A DNA stretch of 45,966 nucleotides from Virgibacillus aidingensis (GCF_010994035.1 NZ_WIXN01000026.1:1-45966); one strand, 5' to 3'; positions 16,955-27,161 are shown, counted from the stretch's first letter. Made by a program: numbers and translations. Notes: a model not told the origin generated them from the sequence alone.

Positions 16955-17437
16955 TAATTTCCCTACTGACAGCCAATAAACGATCTTGGTCATATACAAT
17001 CTCTTCCGTCATCCCGCCAAAATATCGAAACGCATTTTTCTGCTTTCTAATTAAGTCCGTTGTACGAAGAAGGCGATCCATCCACTCTACATATTTGAAA
17101 CGACGTGAATGAAATAAGATAAACTCGGCCATGTAAAGCTTAGTTCTTTCTCCCTTTTCGTTGTATATTAAAACTTTTCTCCAAAATCTTCTTGCATTTG
17201 TTTTCCCTTTGGAAACTCTTCTACCGTTCCATATACAAGTTCAGCCATTTCCTTGGGAATATGATATCTATCCCTTAAGTCATTCACATAGTTTCGTACT
17301 GTATTCTCGGCTACTGTCGTAACTTCTAACTTTTCCTGCAACCAATCATGTGCCTGGGCACTCGTCTTATCGGAATGTTTTTTCAACCACATCAATATAT
17401 AGTCCTCATAAGGATCCAGGGTTTTGTAAAGGTGCAT
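16955..17437 (-). pseudogene. Remnant of a different IS21-family istA
   Basis: Minus-strand pieces read LDPYEDYILMWLKKHSD, then TVRNYVNDLRDRYHIP and QMQEDFGEK, then after a one-base frameshift near 17175 MAEFILFHSRRFKYVEWMD and FRYFGGMTEEIVYDQDRLL, an order typical of an IstA catalytic region. Both the HTH end and the C-terminal half are missing, and no istB follows. It is in opposite orientation to the IS at 14257-16660 and joined almost directly to the scrap at 16910. Confidence 0.7.
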
Positions 17438-17736
17438 TGAATGCGTACAGTAATATTAGAATACTTGGGGTTTACAACTCCTTTATCCCTGCATGCCTTC
17501 ATGTAGCCCTTATTATCAATGTCCACTCCATTCATCCGTTATAGTTACGAAAAGTGGTTGCAATCCTGCGAACAATCAAGCATTTAAGAGTAAATTGAAT
17601 TTATCTGAGGGAGTTTTAATTAATAATCCCGATTTATACAACAGCTCCGTTAATCTAATCGGGGTTCAAATTTATTTATGACAACTTATCAAGGCCGTTA
17701 AGAGTAACCTTTAATTCTACTAATTCATCCTTATAA
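17438..17736. other. Non-coding spacer between IS remnant and DUF262 gene
   Basis: About 300 bp in which I see no gene, clear repeat or terminator. Confidence 0.3.
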
Positions 17737-19410
17737 TTATTTTCCTTTTACACCCCAGACTTTTACAGCCATTTCCGCCAAGCTATTCTGTCTTTTTTCA
17801 ATTTGTTCTACACCCCAATCATTGTAATTAGTTAAATCATTGGAAAGTTTTATACTGCTTTTTTTATAAACGTCAAGTTTATTAGTAAATGGTTTATTTG
17901 AGATTCCCCTATTGTATTCTTCACCTAATAATGTAAGATTTCCTATTCTCCATAAATACTCCTCATGGATCTCTGGTTCAATTTCCCATTTGCCAATTTT
18001 CTCTGGCATAATGTGTTCAATATGAATTTTATTATTATCTTCTATTATAGCTACTTCATTATTAAATAAAGAGTTAATCTCTCTAAAGATATACCTTATT
18101 ATTGGCTTTTTTGTGATTTTAGCCATGCTAAAGGCACTATAAAATTCGGAATCCGTTATTTGTAACTTACGAATACAATTATTTATAGAATTTATTTTGT
18201 TTTCATTATTATTAGTTATATCCAAAGCAATTTCCGCAAATAATACTTCATATTTATTAGCTACTTTTCCAGAAATGATAATGTTTCTAAAAATCAATGT
18301 TTCTATTTGTTTCACAACCTCAAATATAGACTCTTCATCAAAATCCTTATTATACATTGCTAAAACGATTGGATAAAACGAACTAGCATTAAACGTTTTT
18401 AAGTTTTTTAAGCTTTTATTTAAGTCTTTATTTGTAAAAAAGAAATCATCGTCCCTACTGCTCAATGAATTATAAAGTGGTGCTAATTTTTCAAGTTCAT
18501 CAACTAAAGTTATACACTTCCTTTCAGTATTTATTTTATACTTTATTTTTTTATATAATTTAACCGTTCTCGTAAATTCTTCTTTTGAATTCCAATAATG
18601 TCTTATGAACTTAGTGATATCTGCATTATCAACTATTGATTGCATCTTCTCCCATTTATCTTTAACATAGTTAATTTGACTTTTAGCATTTTTAAATATA
18701 TGGTTTTTTAATAAATCAGATGTCTCTAAACCTTTTCCTCTTGCGTTAAGAGACTCGAAAATTATAAATGCTTCCTCTAATGCGTTAGTTTCTACATACA
18801 TTACCTTAAATTTATTTATGAAATATTCATAGTACTCATTTAAAACAATGAATTTTTGCTCCAAGTTTGTTTCTTTGCTCAGCTTATTAGTTAGTTTTTC
18901 ATATAAATAATAATAAGCCTCATAAATTCTTTTTTGGGACTTAGGCTTCGGTTTTTCAGGTTCCGTATCGGTATCCTTCTGAATATTATTCATAAAGTAG
19001 GAATTGTCTTTGTTAGATAACTTTAAACGTAAACTATCTTTATGCTCTGACCATCTTCCTATATATTTAATCCTTATATCTTCGGAGTTTTCACGTGAAG
19101 CGTAATGATTACTATTTTTATATAAAGAATCGAATAGTCTATTTAGAATACTTAAAAAAATAACAGAAGTTGTTGTTCTTTGCTGACCATCAATGATAAA
19201 TCTCTTATCTTCTTCAGCATCACTATGGACTACTATTTGTCCAAAAAAGTGATCCTCTTCATCTCCATCTATTAAATTTTGAAGATCCAGCCAAAAGTCA
19301 TCTATTTGCATTTCTTCCCACGAATATTCTCTTTGATAATCGGGGATATAATACACGTTATCTTGTAGAAAGGAGCCTATACTTTTAAATGAATGATTAT
19401 TTATTGCCAA
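17737..19410 (-). CDS. GmrSD-type DUF262/DUF1524 protein (type IV restriction-like)
   Basis: 557 aa from TTG at 19410 (GGAGAG 8 bp upstream); an upstream in-frame ATG has no ribosome site. The N-terminal DUF262 domain shows YIPDYQREYSW near residue 23 and the nucleotide-binding IDGQQRTTT motif near 75. The C-terminal DUF1524 HNH-like domain shows HIEHIMPEK near 470, and WRIGNLTLLG with downstream Asn/Lys residues. In GmrSD proteins this pair uses NTP hydrolysis to cut glucosylated or otherwise modified phage DNA; substrate here is unknown. It stands alone on the minus strand between IS debris and the type I restriction operon. Very AT-rich codon use suggests separate acquisition. Confidence 0.85.
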   Translation of the reverse strand: MAINNHSFKSIGSFLQDNVYYIPDYQREYSWEEMQIDDFWLDLQNLIDGDEEDHFFGQIVVHSDAEEDKRFIIDGQQRTTTSVIFLSILNRLFDSLYKNSNHYASRENSEDIRIKYIGRWSEHKDSLRLKLSNKDNSYFMNNIQKDTDTEPEKPKPKSQKRIYEAYYYLYEKLTNKLSKETNLEQKFIVLNEYYEYFINKFKVMYVETNALEEAFIIFESLNARGKGLETSDLLKNHIFKNAKSQINYVKDKWEKMQSIVDNADITKFIRHYWNSKEEFTRTVKLYKKIKYKINTERKCITLVDELEKLAPLYNSLSSRDDDFFFTNKDLNKSLKNLKTFNASSFYPIVLAMYNKDFDEESIFEVVKQIETLIFRNIIISGKVANKYEVLFAEIALDITNNNENKINSINNCIRKLQITDSEFYSAFSMAKITKKPIIRYIFREINSLFNNEVAIIEDNNKIHIEHIMPEKIGKWEIEPEIHEEYLWRIGNLTLLGEEYNRGISNKPFTNKLDVYKKSSIKLSNDLTNYNDWGVEQIEKRQNSLAEMAVKVWGVKGK

Positions 19411-19935
19411 AATTAATTCTCTCCCAACATTAATGTATATACTATATAATAACAATCAACAGAAACCTTTTTAAGTATAAATGATTACAGCCACAGAAAT
19501 TTATCGGCGATGATATACTTATTACCGCAGCTAGCCAATAATTTTACAACCGAATGACAGTTTGTATACCAATCTTTACCATACCCCTGCATTATTGTGC
19601 AAAGAGTCAAAGCCACTGTGAAGCTGCTCGCCATTGACTTGTAACTTCCGATTCTTAGCAGGCGATAGAAGGGTCGGGGACCTTCGGCAGAAAGCAAATG
19701 GACGGTTTTCTTGCTTCATTCTCTGTTATTTCGTGTATCCTATCAATCACCTTTTCATAACCCACTTTTTGACAAATTTACATCCTATTCATTTTAAAAA
19801 AAGGGTAGGAGAAAGCGAGTGAACTAACCCTGCACTGCATTTCTTTGGAAATGTTTTTTTCTTGGAAACGTAGGAACCGTCTCCTTACTTCCTTTAATCC
19901 CTGAGCAATTGGAACAACAATCGGTTTAACTAGTT
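19411..19935. other. Spacer between hsdR and the DUF262 gene
   Basis: About 525 bp. The stretch 19485-19730 has higher GC than the DUF262 gene and contains a 70-codon minus-strand frame without a good ribosome site; it may be debris of a mobile element, but I cannot identify it. Confidence 0.25.
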
Positions 19936-22926
19936 TCACTGCTCCCTAGCCCGATAATAAACTTCCTCTTTCATCTCATTCATCAAAAAAGCACGCTGCT
20001 CCTCGTTCTCCATCATCTTTTGGAAGAAATTCTTTTCGGTCATACGTTCAATAAGAAAGTCCATAAACATGCTTTCATAGCTGAAGGTAAAGTTATCAAT
20101 CGAATTGTTTCTTGCCCTTTCCTGCAGATCTTCATCCTGTACCATATCCTCCACTAACTGATCACGTGATAGTTTATCCTGAGGATCAAAATCCGTCCCA
20201 AATTTCTCATTCATCCGGTCAATGATGGATGAAAGCCTTTCCTTTTCTTCTTCTGGCCGGGATGCACTTCCTGCATGTTGGGATGGATCTATATTAGCCT
20301 GTCCTTGTGTTTCAAGCTCAATTCTGCCGTCAAATACTTTTTGATTGCGGTAATACTCTAATGCTACATCATCAGCTAAATAGAGTCTTTCATTTGGCTT
20401 TCTAGGCAGCTTTCGCAGTAAATAACTTAAATAAACATAGAGTTTATGCAGATCTATATCTGTGAAAGGCCCAATTTGAAGCACGAAAGAATATGTCCGG
20501 ATAAACTTCGTCGCTGAACTCTTAAATTGATCCTGATCTTCCTCTGTCAGTTCTTTATTAAAGCGGTCAACTGCCTGATCCAATATGGGATTTAATCGTT
20601 CTTGTGCACGTTTATCCTTTAACTTGCCATTAAACTCTAATTCACTGACTGCGTTGATTTCACTCTGCTGATACACTTGCATGGAATCCAGCTCATATTG
20701 TAAATCGTATAATATATTTGGGTCCGTTACATCACTTAAACCGGTTACTTCATAGTAAGCTTGGAATGCCTCCTGAATTGTTTCCGGGTCGTTCACAAAA
20801 TCGAGAACAAATGTGTCTTCTTTCCCCCTGCAAGTTCGATTCAGCCGGGACAATGTTTGAACAGCTTTAATTCCACTTAAGGGCTTATCCACGTACATCG
20901 TGTGCAGCAGTGGCTCATCAAAACCGGTCTGATATTTCTCCGCCACTATCAGCACTTGATATTTATCCGTCGAAAACTTATCCGGCAGTTCCCCCTCACT
21001 AATTTTATTCATTCCTGGTTCAGTGTAAGGAATACCGTCATCTTCCACCGTGCCTGAAAATGCAACAAGGGTTTGCAGATCGGTATAATTATTCCGTTTA
21101 ATATAATCATCAATGGCCAATTTATATTTCACAGCATGTAACCTGCTGCGGGTAACGACCATTGCTTTTGCCCGACCACCGATTTTGTGCCTTGTCACAC
21201 GGCGGTAATGCTCAACCATGATTGCCGTTTTTTGTGCAATATTATGCGGATGCAAAGAAACAAAACGCGCAATTTCCTGAGTGGCTTTCTTTTTAGAGAC
21301 TTCAGGGTCATCATGGATACTTTTTTCCACTTTATAAAACGTTTCATAAGTTACATAGTTCTGTAGTACATCTAAAATAAATCCTTCTTCTATGGCCTGT
21401 CTCATAGAGTAAACATGAAATGCCTCCGGAAGTCCGGTTTGTTCATTCCACGTGCCAAATTTTTCGATTGTCTTCGGTTTTGGAGTTGCTGTAAAAGCAA
21501 AAAATGAAATATTGTCTTGTTTTCCGCTCTTTTCCACGGTTTCTATAATTTTTTCTTCTGTGCTGTCCAATTCTTCTTCCATCACTTTATCTGCTTCATA
21601 GGCATCATCAAGCGTTTTATCAGATAGGATGCTTGTCATGGCGGTTGATGCTTTCCCGCCTTGGGAGCTGTGGGCTTCATCAATGATAATGCCATACTTC
21701 CCGCGGGAAAATTCGCCCACTTTCTCAATAATAAACGGGAATTTCTGTAATGTTGTAATAATGATCCGTGTCTTGTTCTGAATAGCTTCGGCAAGCTGCT
21801 TGGAGTCTTCATCGATTTTTTGTACAACGCCTGCCTCATGCTCCAGCTGATAAATAGCATCCTGCAATTGCTTATCCAGCACTCGGCGATCTGTAATGAC
21901 AATGATACTGTCAAAGATGGTTTCATTGTTTTCATCATGAACTTTGGCCAGTCGATGAGACAACCAGGAAATACTATTCGTTTTACCACTTCCGGCTGAA
22001 TGCTGTACGAGATAGTTTCGGCCTACCTTGTGCTTTTTAATATCCGTTTCAATTTTGCGGACGACATCTAGTTGATGATAGCGCGGGAAAATCACCGTTT
22101 CCTTCTTATCTATCATTTCTCCTGTACTATCTTTAATGTCCTTTTCTTCGGTATAGACAAAACGGAAGAGGATATCTAACAGACTGTCCTTTTGTAATAC
22201 ATCACTCCATAAGTAAGACGTACGGTAATTATTGTAAATCACAGGATTCCCCTTGCCGCCTTCATTCCCACGGTTAAACGGCAGGAAATAAGTTCCTTCT
22301 CTATTCAGTTTTGTTGTCATCCACACTTCATCCGTATCGACTGCAAAATACACGACAACTCTTTTCTTTGGCTGGAACAACAGATCTTTTGGATCTCGAT
22401 CCTTTTCAAATTGACGTTTTGCATGTTCCACTGTTTGATTTGTCAATGGGTTTTTCAACTCCATCACGACAATGGGAAAGCCGTTAAGAAAAAGCACCAT
22501 GTCCAGACTTTTCTTATTCTGGCTGCTGTAATACACTTGACGGCTGACAGTAAAAATATTATTTTCATAGTTTTGTACCAAGGTTTGATTCAATGAACTT
22601 GGCGGCTTATTATAAACAAGCCTGAGTGAAACGCCCCGGTCTTTAATTCCATATCGCAAACAGTCTATGACCCCACGGCGGGTTAATTCCTGTTCCAACC
22701 GGTGCAACAATCTTTGTTCAAATTTATTACCGTGAATTGTTTTTAGGCGCGCTATTTTCTTTGGCTGGGTATTTTCGAGAAACTGGAAGAGCATCTCCAC
22801 ATCAATGGCATATTTTTGAAACTTCTTTAAGGCTTCCCCTTCAAGATGCCGCTCCAGGTAACCGGCATAAGTTAAACTTGATTCAATATTTTCTTCCAGT
22901 CCCATTTCTGAATAGTCAATGGCCAT
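19936..22926 (-). CDS. hsdR: Type I restriction enzyme, HsdR subunit
   Basis: 996 aa from ATG at 22926, with AGGAGG 8 bp upstream; a longer frame to 22983 runs into hsdS and lacks such a site. It supplies DNA translocation and cleavage. In order: the HSDR_N nuclease domain with VVMELKNP near residue 152 (the E-x-K of the PD-(D/E)xK site), Walker A SAGSGKT near 312, the DEAH box IIIDEAHSSQGG near 415, helicase motifs including VTRSRLHA and GFDEPLL in the second RecA domain, and a helical C-terminus that binds the methylase. Length fits the EcoR124I-type family. It is last in the order hsdM-hsdS-hsdR, 16 bp after hsdS. Confidence 0.95.
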   Translation of the reverse strand: MAIDYSEMGLEENIESSLTYAGYLERHLEGEALKKFQKYAIDVEMLFQFLENTQPKKIARLKTIHGNKFEQRLLHRLEQELTRRGVIDCLRYGIKDRGVSLRLVYNKPPSSLNQTLVQNYENNIFTVSRQVYYSSQNKKSLDMVLFLNGFPIVVMELKNPLTNQTVEHAKRQFEKDRDPKDLLFQPKKRVVVYFAVDTDEVWMTTKLNREGTYFLPFNRGNEGGKGNPVIYNNYRTSYLWSDVLQKDSLLDILFRFVYTEEKDIKDSTGEMIDKKETVIFPRYHQLDVVRKIETDIKKHKVGRNYLVQHSAGSGKTNSISWLSHRLAKVHDENNETIFDSIIVITDRRVLDKQLQDAIYQLEHEAGVVQKIDEDSKQLAEAIQNKTRIIITTLQKFPFIIEKVGEFSRGKYGIIIDEAHSSQGGKASTAMTSILSDKTLDDAYEADKVMEEELDSTEEKIIETVEKSGKQDNISFFAFTATPKPKTIEKFGTWNEQTGLPEAFHVYSMRQAIEEGFILDVLQNYVTYETFYKVEKSIHDDPEVSKKKATQEIARFVSLHPHNIAQKTAIMVEHYRRVTRHKIGGRAKAMVVTRSRLHAVKYKLAIDDYIKRNNYTDLQTLVAFSGTVEDDGIPYTEPGMNKISEGELPDKFSTDKYQVLIVAEKYQTGFDEPLLHTMYVDKPLSGIKAVQTLSRLNRTCRGKEDTFVLDFVNDPETIQEAFQAYYEVTGLSDVTDPNILYDLQYELDSMQVYQQSEINAVSELEFNGKLKDKRAQERLNPILDQAVDRFNKELTEEDQDQFKSSATKFIRTYSFVLQIGPFTDIDLHKLYVYLSYLLRKLPRKPNERLYLADDVALEYYRNQKVFDGRIELETQGQANIDPSQHAGSASRPEEEKERLSSIIDRMNEKFGTDFDPQDKLSRDQLVEDMVQDEDLQERARNNSIDNFTFSYESMFMDFLIERMTEKNFFQKMMENEEQRAFLMNEMKEEVYYRAREQ

Positions 22927-22942
22927 ATGTTGTGCCTCCTTT

Positions 22943-24304
22943 CTAATAGGTTTCTTGCCTTTCGGTTGCATAATCCCGTACATCTATTTTGCCTGTGACG
23001 GCTTCGTAGATTAGGGATTCGCGGTATTCTTTGAGTTTGGAGATTTGTTCTTTAATTATTTCTATCGTTTTTAAGATATCTTGTTCCTGTGAAACTATTT
23101 CTTTTACTATCTTGACTTGTTCATCATAACTGGGAAGACTTATATACAATGTTTTTAATAGCCCTAATGATATTCCATCCCTCAAACCATCACCGACTAA
23201 GCCACGTATATCGCGATACTTAGATTTTAAGAAATAGTACAAATAAAGGTAATGCAAGTTTTTTCCATCACAAATGAAACCGACTAGTGATTGATTACAA
23301 GTAGATTTCACCTTCAATATGGCTGCTTTTCCTTTAGTTTTGCCTTGTCCATTTAAGGCGATCATAACTGTATTAATTGGAAGTAAGCTAGTACTAGAAC
23401 TCTTGAATCCTAGTTCAGTGATTTTATTATTGACATGATATATATACTCCTGATTTATTTCTCCAGAAGACATCCAATTAATAGTACCGCCTTCCCAGTA
23501 GTCTAAATTATTTCTACTTGGTGTAGCACCTGTTTTCATTTCCGAGAAATACTTTATTTTTCCAACACCCCAATGCTCTGGTACCTCCCCAATCCACCCA
23601 TTCCCTGAATCTTTCATTTTCACATTTGGATCAAGTCCTTTGGTCACAGTTTCGGTGATTATCGCCTGGCGTTTTTCTTCCAGCAACTTGATTAAGCGTT
23701 CTTTGTCGGAGATCAGTGCATCGATTTGAGAGGTTCTACTATCAAGAAAATTAATAATTGCTTTTTGTGTCTTTACATCTGGGATCAGGTATATACTGTT
23801 TTCTATATCCCCTTTTGATATTCCAAATCTAGTAACACCATTTGCCAAAGAATGTAATTGAGAATTCAATGTAGTGGAGGCAAGCATATAAAAAAGAAAT
23901 TTTCCAATTAAGTATCTGGATGATCTAATTTGTGCTAAGTGATAACCACAAATAACGTTTTCCATATCTTGCTCTACCCAAGCAGGAACACCTATATCAT
24001 CCGCTGTTTCAGAGTCCTTCGTTATTAGTACATCTTCACGTTTTAACTTAAATTTGTTAATTTGAGTTTGTTTTGCAGTAGCTTGCATAAAGCTCAATTC
24101 AGATGTAATAATATCGTTATAATAAACATCTACATAATTACAAAGTAAAACATCAATTTCATTTTCTCTCGACTTCTTATCTATATTACTTAATTCAACT
24201 GAAGCAATTCTTTTTAATTTTGTATACTGCCAATCAGTTGGTACATCTCCAACCCACTCAAACCCACTATTTTTATACTCCGGATAGGCCTTTAACTCTC
24301 CCAT
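22943..24304 (-). CDS. hsdS: Type I restriction-modification specificity subunit HsdS
   Basis: 453-aa specificity subunit with two target-recognition domains (about residues 10-165 and 215-390), each introduced by a VGDVPTDW or IGEVPEHW motif and followed by a long conserved helix (LIKLLEEKRQAIITETVTKG and LKEYRESLIYEAVTGKID). The two halves recognise the two parts of a split DNA target and bind two HsdM. The ATG at 24304 overlaps the hsdM stop by one base (TGATG). The recognition domains are AT-rich relative to hsdM and hsdR, as expected where this part is exchanged. The recognition sequence cannot be read from the protein. Confidence 0.95.
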   Translation of the reverse strand: MGELKAYPEYKNSGFEWVGDVPTDWQYTKLKRIASVELSNIDKKSRENEIDVLLCNYVDVYYNDIITSELSFMQATAKQTQINKFKLKREDVLITKDSETADDIGVPAWVEQDMENVICGYHLAQIRSSRYLIGKFLFYMLASTTLNSQLHSLANGVTRFGISKGDIENSIYLIPDVKTQKAIINFLDSRTSQIDALISDKERLIKLLEEKRQAIITETVTKGLDPNVKMKDSGNGWIGEVPEHWGVGKIKYFSEMKTGATPSRNNLDYWEGGTINWMSSGEINQEYIYHVNNKITELGFKSSSTSLLPINTVMIALNGQGKTKGKAAILKVKSTCNQSLVGFICDGKNLHYLYLYYFLKSKYRDIRGLVGDGLRDGISLGLLKTLYISLPSYDEQVKIVKEIVSQEQDILKTIEIIKEQISKLKEYRESLIYEAVTGKIDVRDYATERQETY

Positions 24305-26313
24305 CACTCCATCACCTTCTTCAACTTCTCTAATATACTTTCTTCCAACTCCTGAATCTCCGCTTTAATCTCACTTGACGGTCTAAGTTCCGTATATTTA
24401 TAAAAATGTCTTGTAAACGGAACTTCATAGCCGATTTTTGTTTTATCCTCATCTATCCAGGCATCCGGCACATGGGGAAGCACTTCCCGTTCAAAATATG
24501 CCTCAATATTCTCTGAAAGAGGGATAATTTCTGTATCCCGAAGTTCTGTGTCCGGTTCGATGTCTTTTTTGTTTTTCATACAAACATCAGCTGTTTCATC
24601 CCGCTCGGATAATGCATTCCAAATAGCTTTTAATAACGGGGTACGTAATGTAATGTCTGACCCTTTAAAAGCTGTTTTAATAACTTCTATAAACTCTTCC
24701 CGGTTTGTGTACACCATTTCACTCTGCATATCTTCTAAGATTTTTATAATTGTCTCCTGTTGCTGTTTACCCGCTTCTATTTCCTTCTCTTTTTCCTCCC
24801 CGCGTTTACGAGATTTTGCCAAATTAATAAATGCCCGCTCTTCTTCAAGCCTTGCAATACGTTCCTCTGTAATTTTGAAATTTAACCGTAATGGCCGCTC
24901 CACTGTTACACGGTAATAGCCAAAGTCTTCATTATTAAATATTTTCACGTTTTCACTTTCTGTCGTTTGTCCATACAACTCTACAATACGATCAATTTGT
25001 TCTTCTGAAATTTCATTACGCTTGTTCCCCAGGCTCTTGCGCATTTTCTGATACAAATCAACCGCGTTGACAAGCTGTACTTTCCCTCTTTGATAAGAAG
25101 TTTTGTTATTAGTCAATATCCATATGTAGGTGGATATGCCAGTGTTATAGAATAGCTGATCAGGCAGCGCCACAATCCCTTCTACCAAATCATTTTCAAA
25201 TAAATATCTTCTAATTTCACTTTCTCCGCTTCCTGCATCACCAGTAAATAATGGAGAGCCATTCATAATGATCGCAATTCGTGAACCATGCGGGTTATCT
25301 TCTGTAACAGGCTTCATCTTCGCTACAAGGTTCTGCAGGAAGAGCAGCTGTCCGTCCCCGATTCGTGGCAGCCCAGCCCCAAAGCGTCCACTGAATCCAA
25401 GGTCTTCATGTTCTGCTTCCACGGCGTCTTTAGCAGGTTTCCATTCCACCCCATAAGGCGGATTCGTGATCATATAGTCGAACTTTTCATGCTTAAATTG
25501 ATCGTTAGACAGCGTATTGCCAAGCTTAATATTTTGCGCATTCTGTCCTTTAATAAGCATATCCGCTTTGGATATCGCATAAGATTCCCCATTAACCTCC
25601 TGGGCAAAAAACTCCAAATGTCCCGATGGATTATACTCTGTAAGATATTCCTGGGCAACGGTTCCCATTCCGCCAGTACCGGCACAGCTGTCGTATAGCG
25701 TTTTGGTAATACTTGGCGTAGATATAACTTCTTCATCGTGCAAAAACAGCAAGTGCACCATCAGTTTAATAACTTCTCTTGGCGTATAGTGATCCCCGGC
25801 TTCCGCATGCTCTGAAAAACGGCGAATCAGTTCCTCAAAAATATATCCCATTTCAATATTGGAGACGGTATCTGGATGTAAATCAATTTCCCCGAAGCGT
25901 CGGACAACCAGATATAACAAGTTATTTTCATCCATCTTATCGATTTCATTATCAAACTTGAAATGGCTTAAAATTTCCCGCGCTTCCTCCGAGAATCCAT
26001 TAATATAATCCCTTAAGTTATCTGCAATATTATCCGGATCACTTAATAACTTCGTGAAATCATACTGACTGGTGTTATTAAAACCCTGCTTTGCCACTCT
26101 ATTTAAAATCTGATCACGTGTTGACTCGGGAAGTGACTGATATTTTTCATTTGCTTGCAAGACATCTTCTTTTGTATCTGCCAGTACGGCATCAAAACGG
26201 CGCAGTACAGCCATCGGCAATACTACGTTCCCATAATCTTCTGGTCGATATGGTCCTCTTAATAACTCAGCAATGGACCAGATAAAACTTACTTTCTCTT
26301 GGAAGTTTTTCAT
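24304..26313 (-). CDS. hsdM: Type I restriction-modification methyltransferase HsdM
   Basis: 669-aa N6-adenine methyltransferase. N-terminal four-helix bundle (residues 1-150), SAM-binding motif CAGTGGMG near 211, catalytic NPPYG near 286, then a coiled coil (residues 480-540, Glu/Lys/Arg-rich) and a C-terminal helical region. The length exceeds the common 480-530 aa, the extra part being the coiled-coil tail. It methylates the sites chosen by HsdS and thus protects the host. First gene of the operon; GAGGGG lies 9 bp before the ATG. An operon promoter should lie in the 26314-27200 region. Confidence 0.95.
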   Translation of the reverse strand: MKNFQEKVSFIWSIAELLRGPYRPEDYGNVVLPMAVLRRFDAVLADTKEDVLQANEKYQSLPESTRDQILNRVAKQGFNNTSQYDFTKLLSDPDNIADNLRDYINGFSEEAREILSHFKFDNEIDKMDENNLLYLVVRRFGEIDLHPDTVSNIEMGYIFEELIRRFSEHAEAGDHYTPREVIKLMVHLLFLHDEEVISTPSITKTLYDSCAGTGGMGTVAQEYLTEYNPSGHLEFFAQEVNGESYAISKADMLIKGQNAQNIKLGNTLSNDQFKHEKFDYMITNPPYGVEWKPAKDAVEAEHEDLGFSGRFGAGLPRIGDGQLLFLQNLVAKMKPVTEDNPHGSRIAIIMNGSPLFTGDAGSGESEIRRYLFENDLVEGIVALPDQLFYNTGISTYIWILTNNKTSYQRGKVQLVNAVDLYQKMRKSLGNKRNEISEEQIDRIVELYGQTTESENVKIFNNEDFGYYRVTVERPLRLNFKITEERIARLEEERAFINLAKSRKRGEEKEKEIEAGKQQQETIIKILEDMQSEMVYTNREEFIEVIKTAFKGSDITLRTPLLKAIWNALSERDETADVCMKNKKDIEPDTELRDTEIIPLSENIEAYFEREVLPHVPDAWIDEDKTKIGYEVPFTRHFYKYTELRPSSEIKAEIQELEESILEKLKKVME

Positions 26314-26604
26314 TGTGTAAGACCCCTCTTATTTATATGTATTCTACTAATATTTTACATGATATAAAAAGAGAAAAAAAGCTATTCTTTTCCTATCATG
26401 TTGTAGCTTGTTTTAATAAAATTACTTCGGGTAAATCCAAATTGCCTTTTCGACAAATTTAAATCAGACTCCTATAGAGATCTGTTAATCAAAAGATCGT
26501 TCAACTTTCTTAACCATAAGGCATATGCGAAATTAATTTCAAAATCTATTTATTAATTGATCTTTCAATATGTCTGTGAATCTTCTATTCATAAATTAAT
26601 TGGT

Positions 26605-26846
26605 TTAAATTTTATCTCCTCCAAAGATAATAAACTTATCTAAACTTACTTCAAGTTCACTTTCTAACATTTCAATACCTAAGTCCTCCTCATATACCTT
26701 AATTTTCATTTACTAATTACTTCAAAGTCGTCGAAGCGATGCTAAGGGAGTCTGAGTTTTGGAACACCTTTGAAAAAACTGCACCAGATTTCCCCTTCTT
26801 GTCTACTATACCAATAATCAATGTATTGATATTTAACTTTTCGCAC
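26605..26846 (-). pseudogene. Two overlapping small reading frames, probably a decayed gene pair
   Basis: GTG at 26846 follows GGGG by 8 bp and opens a 34-codon frame (MRKVKYQYIDYWYSRQEGE...) to a TAG at 26742-26744, beyond which the same frame continues as HRFDDFEVISK to a TGA. That TGA overlaps an ATG at 26709 that opens another 34-codon frame (MKIKVYEEDLGIEMLESELE...) ending at 26605. The ribosome site, the ATGA overlap and protein-like composition suggest a small operon in which the first gene has acquired a nonsense codon. Identity unknown. Confidence 0.35.
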
Positions 26847-27100
26847 TAGCTTTTCCCCAGAAAAATAGACACATATCTAATTTTTTAAAAATAAGTCTTA
26901 ACTCCTACAGTATAACAAATTTGCAATTAGATTAGCTTCGGCATACATAATATTGTGCAGGATTATGTTGTAATAAATTTAAGCACTTAAAGTTAAAAGC
27001 AACCTTCCACTCCATTCAAAGAATTTACATTCTCTTTAGATGATCCCTTGGAACTGTTCGATAATTCCTTTATCATGAAGGTATACCTTTTAAATTCAAA

Positions 27101-27121
27101 ATTTAAAAAACGTTTTTAAAT
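27101..27121. promoter_or_regulatory. Palindrome upstream of the druH-like promoter
   Basis: ATTTAAAAA (27101-27109) and TTTTTAAAT (27113-27121) around the centre ACG, some 30 bp upstream of the extended -10 box. It could be an operator controlling the druH-druE-like operon; no regulator gene lies nearby. Confidence 0.35.
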
Positions 27122-27152
27122 GTATATTGACTGCTATTAGTATATTAAAATA

Positions 27153-27161
27153 TGGTAAAAT
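27153..27161 (+). promoter_or_regulatory. Extended -10 promoter for the druH-like operon
   Basis: TGGTAAAAT fits the extended -10 form TGn-TATAAT of the main sigma factor with one mismatch. A TTGACT at 27127-27132 is too far (23 bp) to be a standard -35. Transcription would start about 25 bp before the GGGAGG ribosome site. Confidence 0.4.

Noticed and set aside
19485-19697. 70-codon minus-strand frame between hsdR and the DUF262 gene
   Set aside because: No ribosome site and no recognisable family; composition differs from neighbours, so it is more likely mobile-element debris than a gene.
24548-24916. 122-codon plus-strand frame opposite hsdM
   Set aside because: Antisense to a confidently identified hsdM, no ribosome site, low-complexity Ser/Arg composition typical of shadow frames.
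25288-25698. 136-codon plus-strand frame opposite hsdM
   Set aside because: Antisense shadow across the SAM-binding and NPPY region of hsdM; no ribosome site.
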